Assembly (NCBI RefSeq): GCF_946190275.1
Contig: NZ_CAMHZQ010000004.1
Span: forward strand, 87,672 to 151,671
Reading direction: 5' to 3'
From: Streptococcus mitis
GTDB taxonomy: Bacteria; Bacillota; Bacilli; Lactobacillales; Streptococcaceae
DNA: 64,000 bases
Shown here: positions 47,401-55,185 of the stretch, piece by piece
How the letters are laid out: every line of letters starts with the position of its first letter
Position numbering within the stretch: the first letter of the stretch is position 1
Position numbers and translations under genes: made by a program
Notes under the pieces: generated by a model
Told to the model about the DNA's origin: nothing
The model's input: only the letters and a program-made list of their open reading frames with translations
The model's database searches: none

Positions 47401-48582
47401 ATGTGGCCGGAGGAGAAGACCATTTCTTTTCGTGAGAAACTTCTCAACTGGTATGATGAAAATAAAAGAGATTTACCATGGCGTAGGAGTAAGAATCCTT
47501 ATCATATCTGGGTGTCTGAAATTATGCTCCAGCAGACCAGGGTGGATACGGTTATTCCTTACTATGAAAGATTCTTGGACTGGTTTCCAACTGTGGAAAG
47601 TTTGGCAACGACCCCTGAAGAGCGTTTATTGAAGGCTTGGGAAGGTTTGGGTTATTATTCTCGAGTACGCAATATGCAGGCTGCGGCCCAGCAGATTATG
47701 ACTGACTTTGGTGGTCAATTTCCAAATACCTATGAAGGAATTTCCAGTTTAAAAGGAATTGGTCCTTACACAGCAGGAGCCATTTCTAGTATTGCTTTTA
47801 ACTTGCCTGAGCCAGCGGTCGATGGTAATGTTATGCGGGTTTTGGCCCGTCTGTTTGAAGTCAACCATGATATTGGCATTCCAAGTAATCGCAAAATTTT
47901 TCAGGTAATGATGGAAATCTTGATTGACCCAGAGCGTCCGGGTGACTTTAATCAAGCTTTGATGGATTTAGGGTCTGATATTGAGGCGCCAGTAAATCCT
48001 AGGCCAGAAGAAAGCCCGGTTAAGGACTTCAGTGCGGCATATCAGAATGGAACCATGGACCGTTATCCAATTAAGGCTCCCAAGAAAAAGCCAGTTCCCA
48101 TTTATCTAAAAGCCTTAGTTGTGAAAAATACTCAGGGACAATTTTTACTTGAAAAAAATGAAAGTGAAAAGCTATTGGCAGGTTTTTGGCATTTCCCCTT
48201 GATAGAAGTTGATAACTTTTCGCAAGAAGAGCAGTTTGACCTCTTTCATCAGGTTGCAGAAGAAAGTGTGAATTTTGGACCCAGTCCAGAAGAGAGTTTC
48301 CAGCAGGACTATGACCTAGATGTTGATTGGCTTGATGTTTATTTTGAGACTGTCAAGCATGTCTTTAGCCATCGAAAGTGGCATGTTCAAATTGTAGCAG
48401 GTCAGGTGACTGATTTCCATGATTTTTCAGATAGGGAAGTTCGCTGGCTTTCACCAGAAGAGTTTAAGAATGTCCCATTTGCCAAACCCCAACAAAAAAT
48501 CTGGCAGGCTTATGCACAAGCCAACTTAGACTCAATGAAAATCAAAGAGCAAACTAGGAAACTAGCCGCAGGCTGTACTTGA
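47401..48582 (+). CDS. mutY: A/G-specific adenine glycosylase lacking the iron-sulfur ligands
   Basis: It removes A mispaired with 8-oxoG. The protein has 393 residues from ATG 47401; an upstream in-frame ATG at 47371 would add ten residues and cannot be excluded. SEIMLQQTRVDTV holds the catalytic Glu, and LKGIGPYTAGAISSIAF is the helix-hairpin-helix before the catalytic Asp in PAVDGNVMRV. The four cluster Cys are missing: the stretch after MDLG reads SDIEAPVNPRPEESPVKDFS. The C-terminal NUDIX-like domain (about 225-375) is intact. The last 17 or so residues (SMKIKEQTRKLAAGCT) are encoded by the adjacent BOX element. Confidence 0.93.
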   Translation: MWPEEKTISFREKLLNWYDENKRDLPWRRSKNPYHIWVSEIMLQQTRVDTVIPYYERFLDWFPTVESLATTPEERLLKAWEGLGYYSRVRNMQAAAQQIMTDFGGQFPNTYEGISSLKGIGPYTAGAISSIAFNLPEPAVDGNVMRVLARLFEVNHDIGIPSNRKIFQVMMEILIDPERPGDFNQALMDLGSDIEAPVNPRPEESPVKDFSAAYQNGTMDRYPIKAPKKKPVPIYLKALVVKNTQGQFLLEKNESEKLLAGFWHFPLIEVDNFSQEEQFDLFHQVAEESVNFGPSPEESFQQDYDLDVDWLDVYFETVKHVFSHRKWHVQIVAGQVTDFHDFSDREVRWLSPEEFKNVPFAKPQQKIWQAYAQANLDSMKIKEQTRKLAAGCT

Positions 48583-48634
48583 GTACGGCAAGGCGACGTT
48601 GACGCGGTTTGAATTTGATTTTCGAAGAGTATTA
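48530..48634 (-). repeat. BOX element without boxB, overlapping the mutY 3' end
   Basis: On the plus strand it has the boxC start (ACTCAATGAAAATCAAAGAG, 48530) and the boxA end (GTACGGCAAGGCGACG to GAAGAGTATTA), joined directly without boxB. It has the same orientation as the larger element 1.3 kb upstream. The first 50 bases are translated as the end of MutY. Confidence 0.88.
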
Positions 48635-48677
48635 GACAGTAGCAAAGACTAGCTATTGTGTCTTCTTGCTATTTTTT

Positions 48678-48686
48678 TGGTATAAT
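48678..48686 (+). promoter_or_regulatory. Extended -10 promoter of vicRKX
   Basis: TGGTATAAT at 48678-48686, 21 bases before the vicR start, immediately downstream of the BOX element. Confidence 0.6.
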
Positions 48687-48707
48687 AGTAGAGAAAAAGG
48701 TGAACAT

Positions 48708-49415
48708 ATGAAAAAAATATTAATTGTAGATGATGAAAAACCAATCTCAGATATTATCAAGTTTAATATGACTAAGGAAGGTTACGAGGTTGTAACTGCT
48801 TTTAATGGTCGTGAAGCGCTAGAGCAATTTGAAGCAGAGCAACCAGATATTATTATTTTGGACTTGATGCTTCCAGAAATTGATGGCTTAGAAGTTGCGA
48901 AGACTATTCGGAAGACTAGTAGTGTGCCTATTATCATGCTGTCAGCTAAGGATAGCGAGTTTGATAAGGTTATCGGTTTAGAGCTTGGGGCGGATGACTA
49001 TGTGACAAAACCCTTCTCAAATCGTGAGCTGCAGGCGCGTGTCAAAGCTCTCCTTCGTCGCACGGACTTGGCTTCTGTAGATAATCAAGAATCAGATGAA
49101 AATAAAACTCAACCCTTGCAAATTGGGGACTTGGAGATTGTTCCAGATGCCTATGTTGCGAAGAAATACGGTGAAGAACTAGACTTAACCCACCGCGAAT
49201 TTGAACTCTTGTATCACTTGGCTTCTCATATCGGTCAAGTAATTACGCGTGAACACTTGCTTGAAACGGTCTGGGGGTATGATTATTTCGGAGATGTTCG
49301 AACAGTTGACGTAACCATCAGACGTTTGCGTGAGAAGATTGAAGATACACCAAGTCGTCCTGAATATATCCTAACACGTCGCGGTGTTGGTTATTATATG
49401 AGAAATAATGATTAA
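48708..49415 (+). CDS. vicR: Response regulator VicR (WalR)
   Basis: It is the essential OmpR-type regulator of cell-wall hydrolase genes. The protein has 235 residues from ATG 48708 behind AAAAAGG. The receiver domain has the acidic pocket DDE (9-11 region), the phosphorylation site D52 in [10 protein letters not shown] and the conserved Lys in DYVTKPFSN. The C-terminal winged helix ends in [32 protein letters not shown]. Its end overlaps vicK by 8 bases. Confidence 0.97.
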   Translation: MKKILIVDDEKPISDIIKFNMTKEGYEVVTAFNGREALEQFEAEQPDIIILDLMLPEIDGLEVAKTIRKTSSVPIIMLSAKDSEFDKVIGLELGADDYVTKPFSNRELQARVKALLRRTDLASVDNQESDENKTQPLQIGDLEIVPDAYVAKKYGEELDLTHREFELLYHLASHIGQVITREHLLETVWGYDYFGDVRTVDVTIRRLREKIEDTPSRPEYILTRRGVGYYMRNND

Positions 49416-50757
49416 ACTAATTAAAGATACAGTTTTAACCAGTGATTTTATCTTTATCCTCATTCTACTTGGCTTTATTTTAGTAGTGACCTTACTTTTG
49501 CTAGAAAATCGTCGGGATAATATTCGGTTGAAGCAAATCAATCAAAAGGTAAAAGACCTGATTGCAGGAGATTATTCTCAGGTATTGGATATGCAGGGAA
49601 GCTCTGAAATTACCAATATTACTAATAATCTCAATGATTTATCAGAAGTAATTCGTTTAACCCAAGAAAATCTGGAACAAGAGAGTAAACGATTACATAG
49701 TATCCTCTCTTATATGACAGACGGAGTCCTTGCGACCAATCGTCGTGGCAAGATTACCATGATTAATGACATGGCTAAGAAACAGTTAGGTGTTCAGAAA
49801 GAAGATGTTCTCAACAAGAGTATCCTAGAGTTACTTAAGATTGAAGATGAGTATGAACTTCGTGATTTGATTACCCAAATTCCTGAACTCATCATTGATT
49901 CTCAGGATGCTAATGGTGAGTATCTGAGCCTTCGTGTTCGCTTTGCCTTGATTCGTCGAGAGTCTGGCTTTATTTCAGGTTTGGTGGCTGTTTTACACGA
50001 TACGACGGAGCAGGAGAAGGAAGAGCGCGAACGGAGGCTCTTTGTTTCCAACGTTAGTCATGAGCTACGGACACCCTTAACCAGTGTGAAATCTTATCTT
50101 GAAGCCTTGGATGAGGGGGCTTTGTGTGAAACTGTAGCACCAGACTTTATCAAGGTATCTCTAGATGAAACCAACCGTATGATGCGAATGGTGACGGATC
50201 TCCTCCATCTCTCACGGATTGATAATGCGACCAGTCACCTAGATGTGGAACTGATTAACTTTACTGCCTTTATTACCTTTATCCTCAACCGTTTTGATCA
50301 GATAAGAGGGCAGGATGAAGATAAGAAATACGAACTGGTGAGAGATTACCCAATTACCTCGGTATGGATTGAAATTGATACAGACAAGATGACACAGGTG
50401 ATTGATAATATTCTCAACAATGCCATCAAGTATTCTCCAGATGGTGGGAAAATCACAGTGACGATGAAGACGACTGATGATCAGATGATTTTATCCATCT
50501 CAGACCAAGGTTTGGGTATTCCTAAGCAGGATTTACCACGTATTTTTGACCGTTTTTATCGTGTGGATCGTGCTAGAAGTCGTGCCCAAGGTGGAACAGG
50601 TCTGGGACTGTCTATTGCTAAAGAAATTATCAAACAACATAAGGGCTTTATTTGGGCCAAGAGTGAATACGGTAAGGGATCAACTTTCACAATTGTGCTC
50701 CCTTATGATAAGGATGCAGTGAAAGAAGAAGTATGGGAGGACGAAGTAGAAGACTAG
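49408..50757 (+). CDS. vicK: Sensor histidine kinase VicK (WalK)
   Basis: This is the partner kinase of VicR. The protein has 449 residues with a single membrane segment (about 12-32), which is the streptococcal form without a large outer domain. HAMP-like (35-90) and PAS (95-205) regions follow. The phosphorylated His is H218 in [13 protein letters not shown]. The ATP-binding boxes [31 protein letters not shown] and [13 protein letters not shown] are complete. It is translationally coupled to vicR and vicX. Confidence 0.97.
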   Translation: MIKLIKDTVLTSDFIFILILLGFILVVTLLLLENRRDNIRLKQINQKVKDLIAGDYSQVLDMQGSSEITNITNNLNDLSEVIRLTQENLEQESKRLHSILSYMTDGVLATNRRGKITMINDMAKKQLGVQKEDVLNKSILELLKIEDEYELRDLITQIPELIIDSQDANGEYLSLRVRFALIRRESGFISGLVAVLHDTTEQEKEERERRLFVSNVSHELRTPLTSVKSYLEALDEGALCETVAPDFIKVSLDETNRMMRMVTDLLHLSRIDNATSHLDVELINFTAFITFILNRFDQIRGQDEDKKYELVRDYPITSVWIEIDTDKMTQVIDNILNNAIKYSPDGGKITVTMKTTDDQMILSISDQGLGIPKQDLPRIFDRFYRVDRARSRAQGGTGLGLSIAKEIIKQHKGFIWAKSEYGKGSTFTIVLPYDKDAVKEEVWEDEVED

Positions 50758-50758
50758 A

Positions 50759-51568
50759 ATGAGTGAAACAGGCTTTAAATACAGTATTTTAGCGTCGGGT
50801 TCCAGTGGAAATTCCTTTTATCTGGAAACCCCCAAAAAGAAACTTTTAGTGGATGCCGGCTTGTCTGGTAAAAAGATTACTAGCCTACTTGCTGAAATTA
50901 ATCGCAAGCCAGAAGACTTGGATGCCATCTTGATTACGCATGAGCATTCAGACCATATTCATGGAGTGGGTGTTTTGGCTCGCAAGTATGGTATGGATCT
51001 TTATGCCAATGAAAAGACATGGCAGGCTATGGAAAATAGCAAGTATCTTGGCAAGGTAGATTCTTCGCAAAAGTATATTTTTGAAATGGGTAAAACCAAA
51101 ACCTTTGGAGATATTGACATCGAGAGTTTTGGTGTAAGCCATGATGCAGTCGCACCGCAATTCTATCGCTTTATGAAGGATGATAAGAGTTTTGTCCTTT
51201 TGACAGATACAGGTTATGTTAGTGACCGTATGGCAGGGATTGTCGAAAATGCGGACGGCTATCTTATCGAGTCCAACCATGATGTAGAGATTTTGCGAGC
51301 AGGTTCTTACGCTTGGCGACTCAAACAACGAATCCTATCGGATCTGGGTCACCTTTCTAACGAAGATGGTGCCGAAGCTATGATTCGTACCTTGGGAAAT
51401 CGCACTAAGAAAATCTATCTTGGTCACTTGTCTAAGGAAAACAATATCAAGGAGCTGGCTCACATGACTATGGTCAATCAGCTAGCACAAGCTGATCTGG
51501 GAGTCGGAGTAGACTTTAAGGTTTATGATACCTCACCAGATACCGCAACACCATTGACAGATATATAG
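50759..51568 (+). CDS. vicX: Metallo-beta-lactamase-fold protein VicX (WalJ)
   Basis: This cytosolic protein has 269 residues. The metal motif HEHSDH is in ILITHEHSDHIHGVGVLARK, and further ligands are in LTDTGYVSDRM, ESNHD and LGHLS. The biochemical role is not settled; homologues may act as nucleases and modulate the VicRK system. It starts 2 bases after the vicK stop and is followed by a terminator. Confidence 0.95.
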   Translation: MSETGFKYSILASGSSGNSFYLETPKKKLLVDAGLSGKKITSLLAEINRKPEDLDAILITHEHSDHIHGVGVLARKYGMDLYANEKTWQAMENSKYLGKVDSSQKYIFEMGKTKTFGDIDIESFGVSHDAVAPQFYRFMKDDKSFVLLTDTGYVSDRMAGIVENADGYLIESNHDVEILRAGSYAWRLKQRILSDLGHLSNEDGAEAMIRTLGNRTKKIYLGHLSKENNIKELAHMTMVNQLAQADLGVGVDFKVYDTSPDTATPLTDI

Positions 51569-51597
51569 AAAGAACGCTGAGAAGGTGTTCTTTTTAT
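51569..51597 (+). terminator. Terminator of vicRKX
   Basis: AAAGAAC (51569-51575) pairs with GTTCTTT (51587-51593), then T residues. Confidence 0.7.
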
Positions 51598-51598
51598 A

Positions 51599-51639
51599 TT
51601 GACTGAACACCTAAAAAGTAATACAATGGTGTTACCATT
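51599..51639 (+). promoter_or_regulatory. Promoter and operator of relBE2
   Basis: TTGACT (51599-51604), a 17-base spacer and TACAAT (51622-51627) form the promoter. The palindrome AATGGT-GTT-ACCATT (51625-51639) overlaps the -10, as expected for autoregulation by the antitoxin. Confidence 0.75.
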
Positions 51640-51658
51640 AAAAAAGGGAGTGCAAAAG

Positions 51659-51901
51659 ATGACTACTATTACATTAAAAGTTTCTGAAGCTGATAAAACA
51701 TTTATGAAGGCAATGGCTAAGTTTGAAGGAGTTTCCCTTTCGGAACTTATTCGCACCAAAACTCTTGAAGCTCTAGAAGACGAATACGACGCTCGTGTGG
51801 CAGATTTAGCCTATCAAGAGTATTTAGAAGACTTGGAAAAAGGAGTTGAACCCATTACTTGGGAAGGAATGATGCATGATTTAGGCTTGGAGGATGAATA
51901 A
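51659..51901 (+). CDS. relB: RelB2-type antitoxin
   Basis: The protein has 80 residues from ATG 51659 behind AGGGAG. The N-terminal part MTTITLKVSEADKTFMKAMAKFEGVSLSELIRTKTLEAL is a ribbon-helix-helix DNA-binding domain. The acidic C-terminal half would wrap the toxin. It overlaps the toxin gene by 8 bases, the normal antitoxin-toxin order. A longer frame to 51599 would cross the promoter and is rejected. Confidence 0.9.
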   Translation: MTTITLKVSEADKTFMKAMAKFEGVSLSELIRTKTLEALEDEYDARVADLAYQEYLEDLEKGVEPITWEGMMHDLGLEDE

Positions 51902-52157
51902 TTTGTATAAATTAGTTCCAACAAGACGTTTCATCAAGCAATTGAAAAAATTGGACCGTTATACGCAGAAGCTAATTACAAACTATTTACAAACCAATGT
52001 TTTGGAGGACCCAAGACGACACGGAAAGGCTTTGGTTGGTAATCGCGTTGGTCAATGGCACTATAGAATTGGTAATTATCGAGTTATCGTACAAATTGTA
52101 GATGATGAATTAGTCGTTGCTACTCTAGAAGTTGGTCATCGGAGAGATATTTATTGA
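51894..52157 (+). CDS. relE: RelE2-type mRNA interferase toxin
   Basis: This basic protein of 87 residues has the RelE/ParE fold: KLVPTRRFIKQLKKLDRYTQKLI, LVGNRVGQWHYRIGNYRVIVQI, VGHRRDIY. It would cleave mRNA on the ribosome when RelB is degraded. It closely resembles the pneumococcal RelE2 toxin. It is co-transcribed with relB and precedes the restriction-type island. Confidence 0.9.
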   Translation: MNNLYKLVPTRRFIKQLKKLDRYTQKLITNYLQTNVLEDPRRHGKALVGNRVGQWHYRIGNYRVIVQIVDDELVVATLEVGHRRDIY

Positions 52158-52232
52158 ATTACTTTTTTCCAAGTAAATTTTCATTCTTTAAAATATGATA
52201 TAATAGGGCTTACAATATAAGAGAGGTTGCTT

Positions 52233-54104
52233 ATGACAATAGATATTAGTGAAGAGCAGTTGGCTATGGAGTCTGCTGATTTATTAAAAATACTTTTAAA
52301 AGATCGAACGACCAAGAAAAATATTGTTTGGGCAACGCATTCTTATGAATTGTTAGGAAAGGGATTTGCTCCAAGTGATCGCATCAATTCAAGTAAGGTT
52401 ACTGGAAACTATGCAAACTTGATTCAACCCAGATCTGAAAAATCCAAGTATGAGCAAAAATATCGTACAAAAATAAGGGCAGAAGTGTTTACACCAACTT
52501 GGTTGGTCGCAAAGCAAAATGGATATGTAGAATCGGAACTAGGCTCTTTAAGTCTTGAGGAGTATGTTGACCTCAGGTGGTTGGAGATAACTTGTGGTGA
52601 AGCACCTTATATGGTAACGAGATATGATACCGTAACTGGTGAGGAAATTCCATTATCTGAGCGAGTTGGGTTTGTAGATAGAAAACTGCAGCGTATTAGT
52701 CGTGAAGTTTCTGATGAAGCAACCTTCTATGAACTTGTAAAAAAAGCTTATCGAGCTTCTTATGGCTATGAGTATCAAGGAGATTCTCTCCTTTTGGCGC
52801 GTGAAAATCTTCTAGCTACCTTTGAGGACTATTATCTAGCTAAGACTGGAAATCAACCGACCTTAGAGCAAAAGAAAGAAATTGCGACTATTATATCCTA
52901 CAATGTCTTTCAGATGGATGGATTGAAAAAAAACAGTCCCTACTCAGCTACACAAGGACAATCTCAACAGTTAAGCTTGTTTTCCGATGAGCTGGAAGTA
53001 GAACAAGCAGAAGAATCTAAAACCCAAATCAAAGACTGGAAAAAGAATAAAATGATAGGTTTTGAGCGCCTATCTAGTGAGGAAAGTGAAATGAAATTTG
53101 ATGTCGTGATAGGAAATCCGCCATATCAGGAAACAGGAGAAGCTAGGGATGAACCAGTTTATCACTTTTTTATTGATGAAGCTATTAAAATCGCAGATAA
53201 ATCGATACTAATCACTCCAGCAAGATTTTTATTTAAAGCTGGTCAAACTCCTAAAAATTGGATGGAAAAGATGCTTGAAGACAAGCATTTAAAAGTTCAA
53301 TTCTATGAACTTAAAAGCGGTAAAGTATTTACAGGAACGGATATAAAGGGTGGAGTAGCAATAACTTATCGTGATGCTGATAAAGATTTGGGACCAATCG
53401 GAGTATTTACTATTTTTGAATCTTTGAATAGTATTGTAAAAAAAATTGAAAAACATCCAGACTTTAAAACTTTTTCTGATTTAGTTTATCCTCAAGGTAT
53501 TTATAGATTTTCAAATCAACTTTTTTCTGATTATCCAAATGCTGAAAATCTGCAAGGAAAAGGGACAAAAAATAAAATTGTTTCGAAATCACTAACTCAG
53601 TTAGATTTTGTTTTCAAAAACAAAGAAGAAAAAGACCATGTTGCTCTACTTGGAAGAATTGGTTCCGAACGTGTTTATCGATATATTAATAAAAAATATT
53701 TAGATTTACCGGAAACATTCGAAAATTATAATGTTTTTGTACCAGAAGCTAATGGAAGTGGTGCCTTAGGTGAAGTCTTATCAACACCCCTAATCGGGGA
53801 ACCCCTAATCGGGCATACAGATACTTTTTTATCTATTGGTAATTTTAAAACAAAATTTGAAGCCGATGCTTGTATTAAATTTATTAAAACTAAATTCGCT
53901 AGAGTATTATTAGGTGTTTTGAAAGTTACTCAGCATAACTCACGCAAAACTTGGTATTACGTTCCTCTCCAAGACTTTACTAAGGATTCGGACATTGATT
54001 GGACAAAATCAGTGGCTGATATTGACCGTCAGCTCTATCAAAAATATGACCTTTCTCCTGAGGAAATTTCCTTTATTGAGACTCATGTAAGGGAGATGGA
54101 TTAG
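52233..54104 (+). CDS. Eco57I-like N6-adenine DNA methyltransferase
   Basis: The protein has 623 residues from ATG 52233 behind GAGAGG. The motifs are in order. VFTPTW (85-90) is the FTP (motif X) region. LEITCGEAPY (117-126) takes the place of motif I, the SAM-binding loop. DVVIGNPPYQE, with NPPY at 295-298, is motif IV for N6-adenine methylation. The C-terminal 300 residues would hold the target-recognition domain. Two adjacent 15-bp repeats lie in that part (53786-53815). It is the first gene of the 52-58 kb island and probably protects DNA from the helicase/nuclease at 55186. The target site is unknown. Confidence 0.88.
   Translation: MTIDISEEQLAMESADLLKILLKDRTTKKNIVWATHSYELLGKGFAPSDRINSSKVTGNYANLIQPRSEKSKYEQKYRTKIRAEVFTPTWLVAKQNGYVESELGSLSLEEYVDLRWLEITCGEAPYMVTRYDTVTGEEIPLSERVGFVDRKLQRISREVSDEATFYELVKKAYRASYGYEYQGDSLLLARENLLATFEDYYLAKTGNQPTLEQKKEIATIISYNVFQMDGLKKNSPYSATQGQSQQLSLFSDELEVEQAEESKTQIKDWKKNKMIGFERLSSEESEMKFDVVIGNPPYQETGEARDEPVYHFFIDEAIKIADKSILITPARFLFKAGQTPKNWMEKMLEDKHLKVQFYELKSGKVFTGTDIKGGVAITYRDADKDLGPIGVFTIFESLNSIVKKIEKHPDFKTFSDLVYPQGIYRFSNQLFSDYPNAENLQGKGTKNKIVSKSLTQLDFVFKNKEEKDHVALLGRIGSERVYRYINKKYLDLPETFENYNVFVPEANGSGALGEVLSTPLIGEPLIGHTDTFLSIGNFKTKFEADACIKFIKTKFARVLLGVLKVTQHNSRKTWYYVPLQDFTKDSDIDWTKSVADIDRQLYQKYDLSPEEISFIETHVREMD
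53786..53815 (+). repeat. Tandem 15-bp repeat in the methylase gene
   Basis: ACCCCTAATCGGGGA at 53786 is followed directly by ACCCCTAATCGGGCA. The translation contains PLIGE-PLIGH. Loss or gain of one unit would keep the frame but alter the protein by five residues. Confidence 0.85.
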
Positions 54105-54118
54105 AAAAGTATTTTTAT

Positions 54119-54147
54119 TTGACAAATAGCGCTCAGTGATCTATAAT
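54119..54147 (+). promoter_or_regulatory. Promoter upstream of the Abi_2 gene
   Basis: TTGACA (54119-54124), a 17-base spacer and TATAAT (54142-54147) form a full consensus promoter in the gap between the methylase and Abi_2 genes. The start point would be near 54154. Confidence 0.85.
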
Positions 54148-54153
54148 AGACAC

Positions 54154-54197
54154 ATAGGATTAGGTCAGGAAGCATACGATGCCCTGACCCTTTTTAT
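54154..54197 (+). ncRNA. Candidate small RNA / attenuator upstream of the Abi_2 gene
   Basis: A short transcript from the promoter at 54119-54147 would contain the stem GGTCAGG/CCTGACC (54164-54170 and 54184-54190) with an inner GCAT-ACG-ATGC helix. CTTTTT follows directly, then a ribosome site and the TTG start of the Abi_2 gene. It therefore looks like a small RNA ending at an intrinsic terminator, with readthrough into the toxin-like gene. A conserved RNA (the abiF motif) is known upstream of Abi_2 genes in Lactobacillales. Identity with it is inference. Confidence 0.5.
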
Positions 54198-54213
54198 TTT
54201 ATAGGAGATAAGT

Positions 54214-55164
54214 TTGAAGGAACATAAAACATTTAATCAACAGTTAACAATCTTAAGAAATAGGGGTGTTGTAGTCCCAACGAATGGGAAGCCAAAGAGA
54301 TTTTTAGAAAAAGAGAACTATTACAATGTTATAAACGGTTATAAAGATTTATTTTTAGTAAAGGACAGCAATAATCGACCTGTTGAACCTGAAATTTATC
54401 AAAAAGGAACTCACTTTAACGAACTAAAGGCCTTGTTTTTATTTGATAGAGAACTAAGGATATTATTATTGAAATATTTATTGATATTCGAAAATTCAAT
54501 AAAGACCACAGTTGCATATGAATTCTCTAAAAAACACCCTCGAAAGAATGCTTATTTAGATATTGCAAATTTTGTAGACAATGATCCTAAAAAAGTTCTT
54601 CAACAAATCTCTATCTTAACCAAGACGATTCATGATAAGGTAGATAGAACTGGCGCTATTAAACATTACATTGAGGAACATGGGGAAGTACCACTTTGGG
54701 TTTTAGTTAATTTTCTTACAATGGGAAACATTGCTAATTTTTACAATATTTTAACGGATAGTACAAAGAATATCATTGCAAAATTTTATACAGATAAATA
54801 TAGAACACAAAATAAAGACAATACATTTAGACTATCTAGTGCAGATTTAAGTGCATGTTTGAAAGTGGCAAACCTAGTTAGAAATATCTGTGCACATGAT
54901 GAACGACTATATAATGTTAATTTAAGAAATGTCAGAATATCTCAAATAGCAAATCATTTTGGGATAAGGAGATATGATAATAAACGTTTCATAGTGGTTA
55001 TTCTATTTTTAAAAATTGTACTTGATAAGAAAGATTTTCAAAGATTATATAAAGCTTTAATGAATTTATTCAATCAGTATGCTGATGAATTTAAAACTGT
55101 AGTATTTGATGATATTTTAAACACGATGGGAATCGATTTAACAGAGTTAGAAAAATTATCTTAG
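54214..55164 (+). CDS. Abi_2-family (AbiD/AbiF-like) HEPN protein
   Basis: The protein has 316 residues, starting with TTG at 54214 behind TAGGAG; no early ATG exists. FNQQLTILRNRGVVV, YYNVINGYKDLFL and FNELKALFLFDRELRILLLKYL are the recognisable Abi_2 blocks. The HEPN ribonuclease motif R-x4-H is R223-NICA-H228. Such proteins abort phage infection, probably by RNA cleavage. The gene is much A+T-richer than its neighbours and sits between a methylase and a helicase/nuclease. It has its own promoter with a hairpin RNA in the leader. The function is inferred from the family. Confidence 0.85.
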   Translation: MKEHKTFNQQLTILRNRGVVVPTNGKPKRFLEKENYYNVINGYKDLFLVKDSNNRPVEPEIYQKGTHFNELKALFLFDRELRILLLKYLLIFENSIKTTVAYEFSKKHPRKNAYLDIANFVDNDPKKVLQQISILTKTIHDKVDRTGAIKHYIEEHGEVPLWVLVNFLTMGNIANFYNILTDSTKNIIAKFYTDKYRTQNKDNTFRLSSADLSACLKVANLVRNICAHDERLYNVNLRNVRISQIANHFGIRRYDNKRFIVVILFLKIVLDKKDFQRLYKALMNLFNQYADEFKTVVFDDILNTMGIDLTELEKLS

Positions 55165-55185
55165 TTTTTTAAAAAAGGAATACTT

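Noticed and set aside
51659..52157. relBE pair as a new toxin-antitoxin system
   Set aside because: Protein sequence, operator palindrome and overlap fit the known RelBE2 system of pneumococci, so it is not novel.
54164..54197. Hairpin before the Abi_2 gene as a simple terminator of the methylase gene
   Set aside because: The consensus promoter lies between the methylase stop and the hairpin, so the hairpin belongs to the new transcript. A role in ending methylase mRNA as well cannot be excluded.
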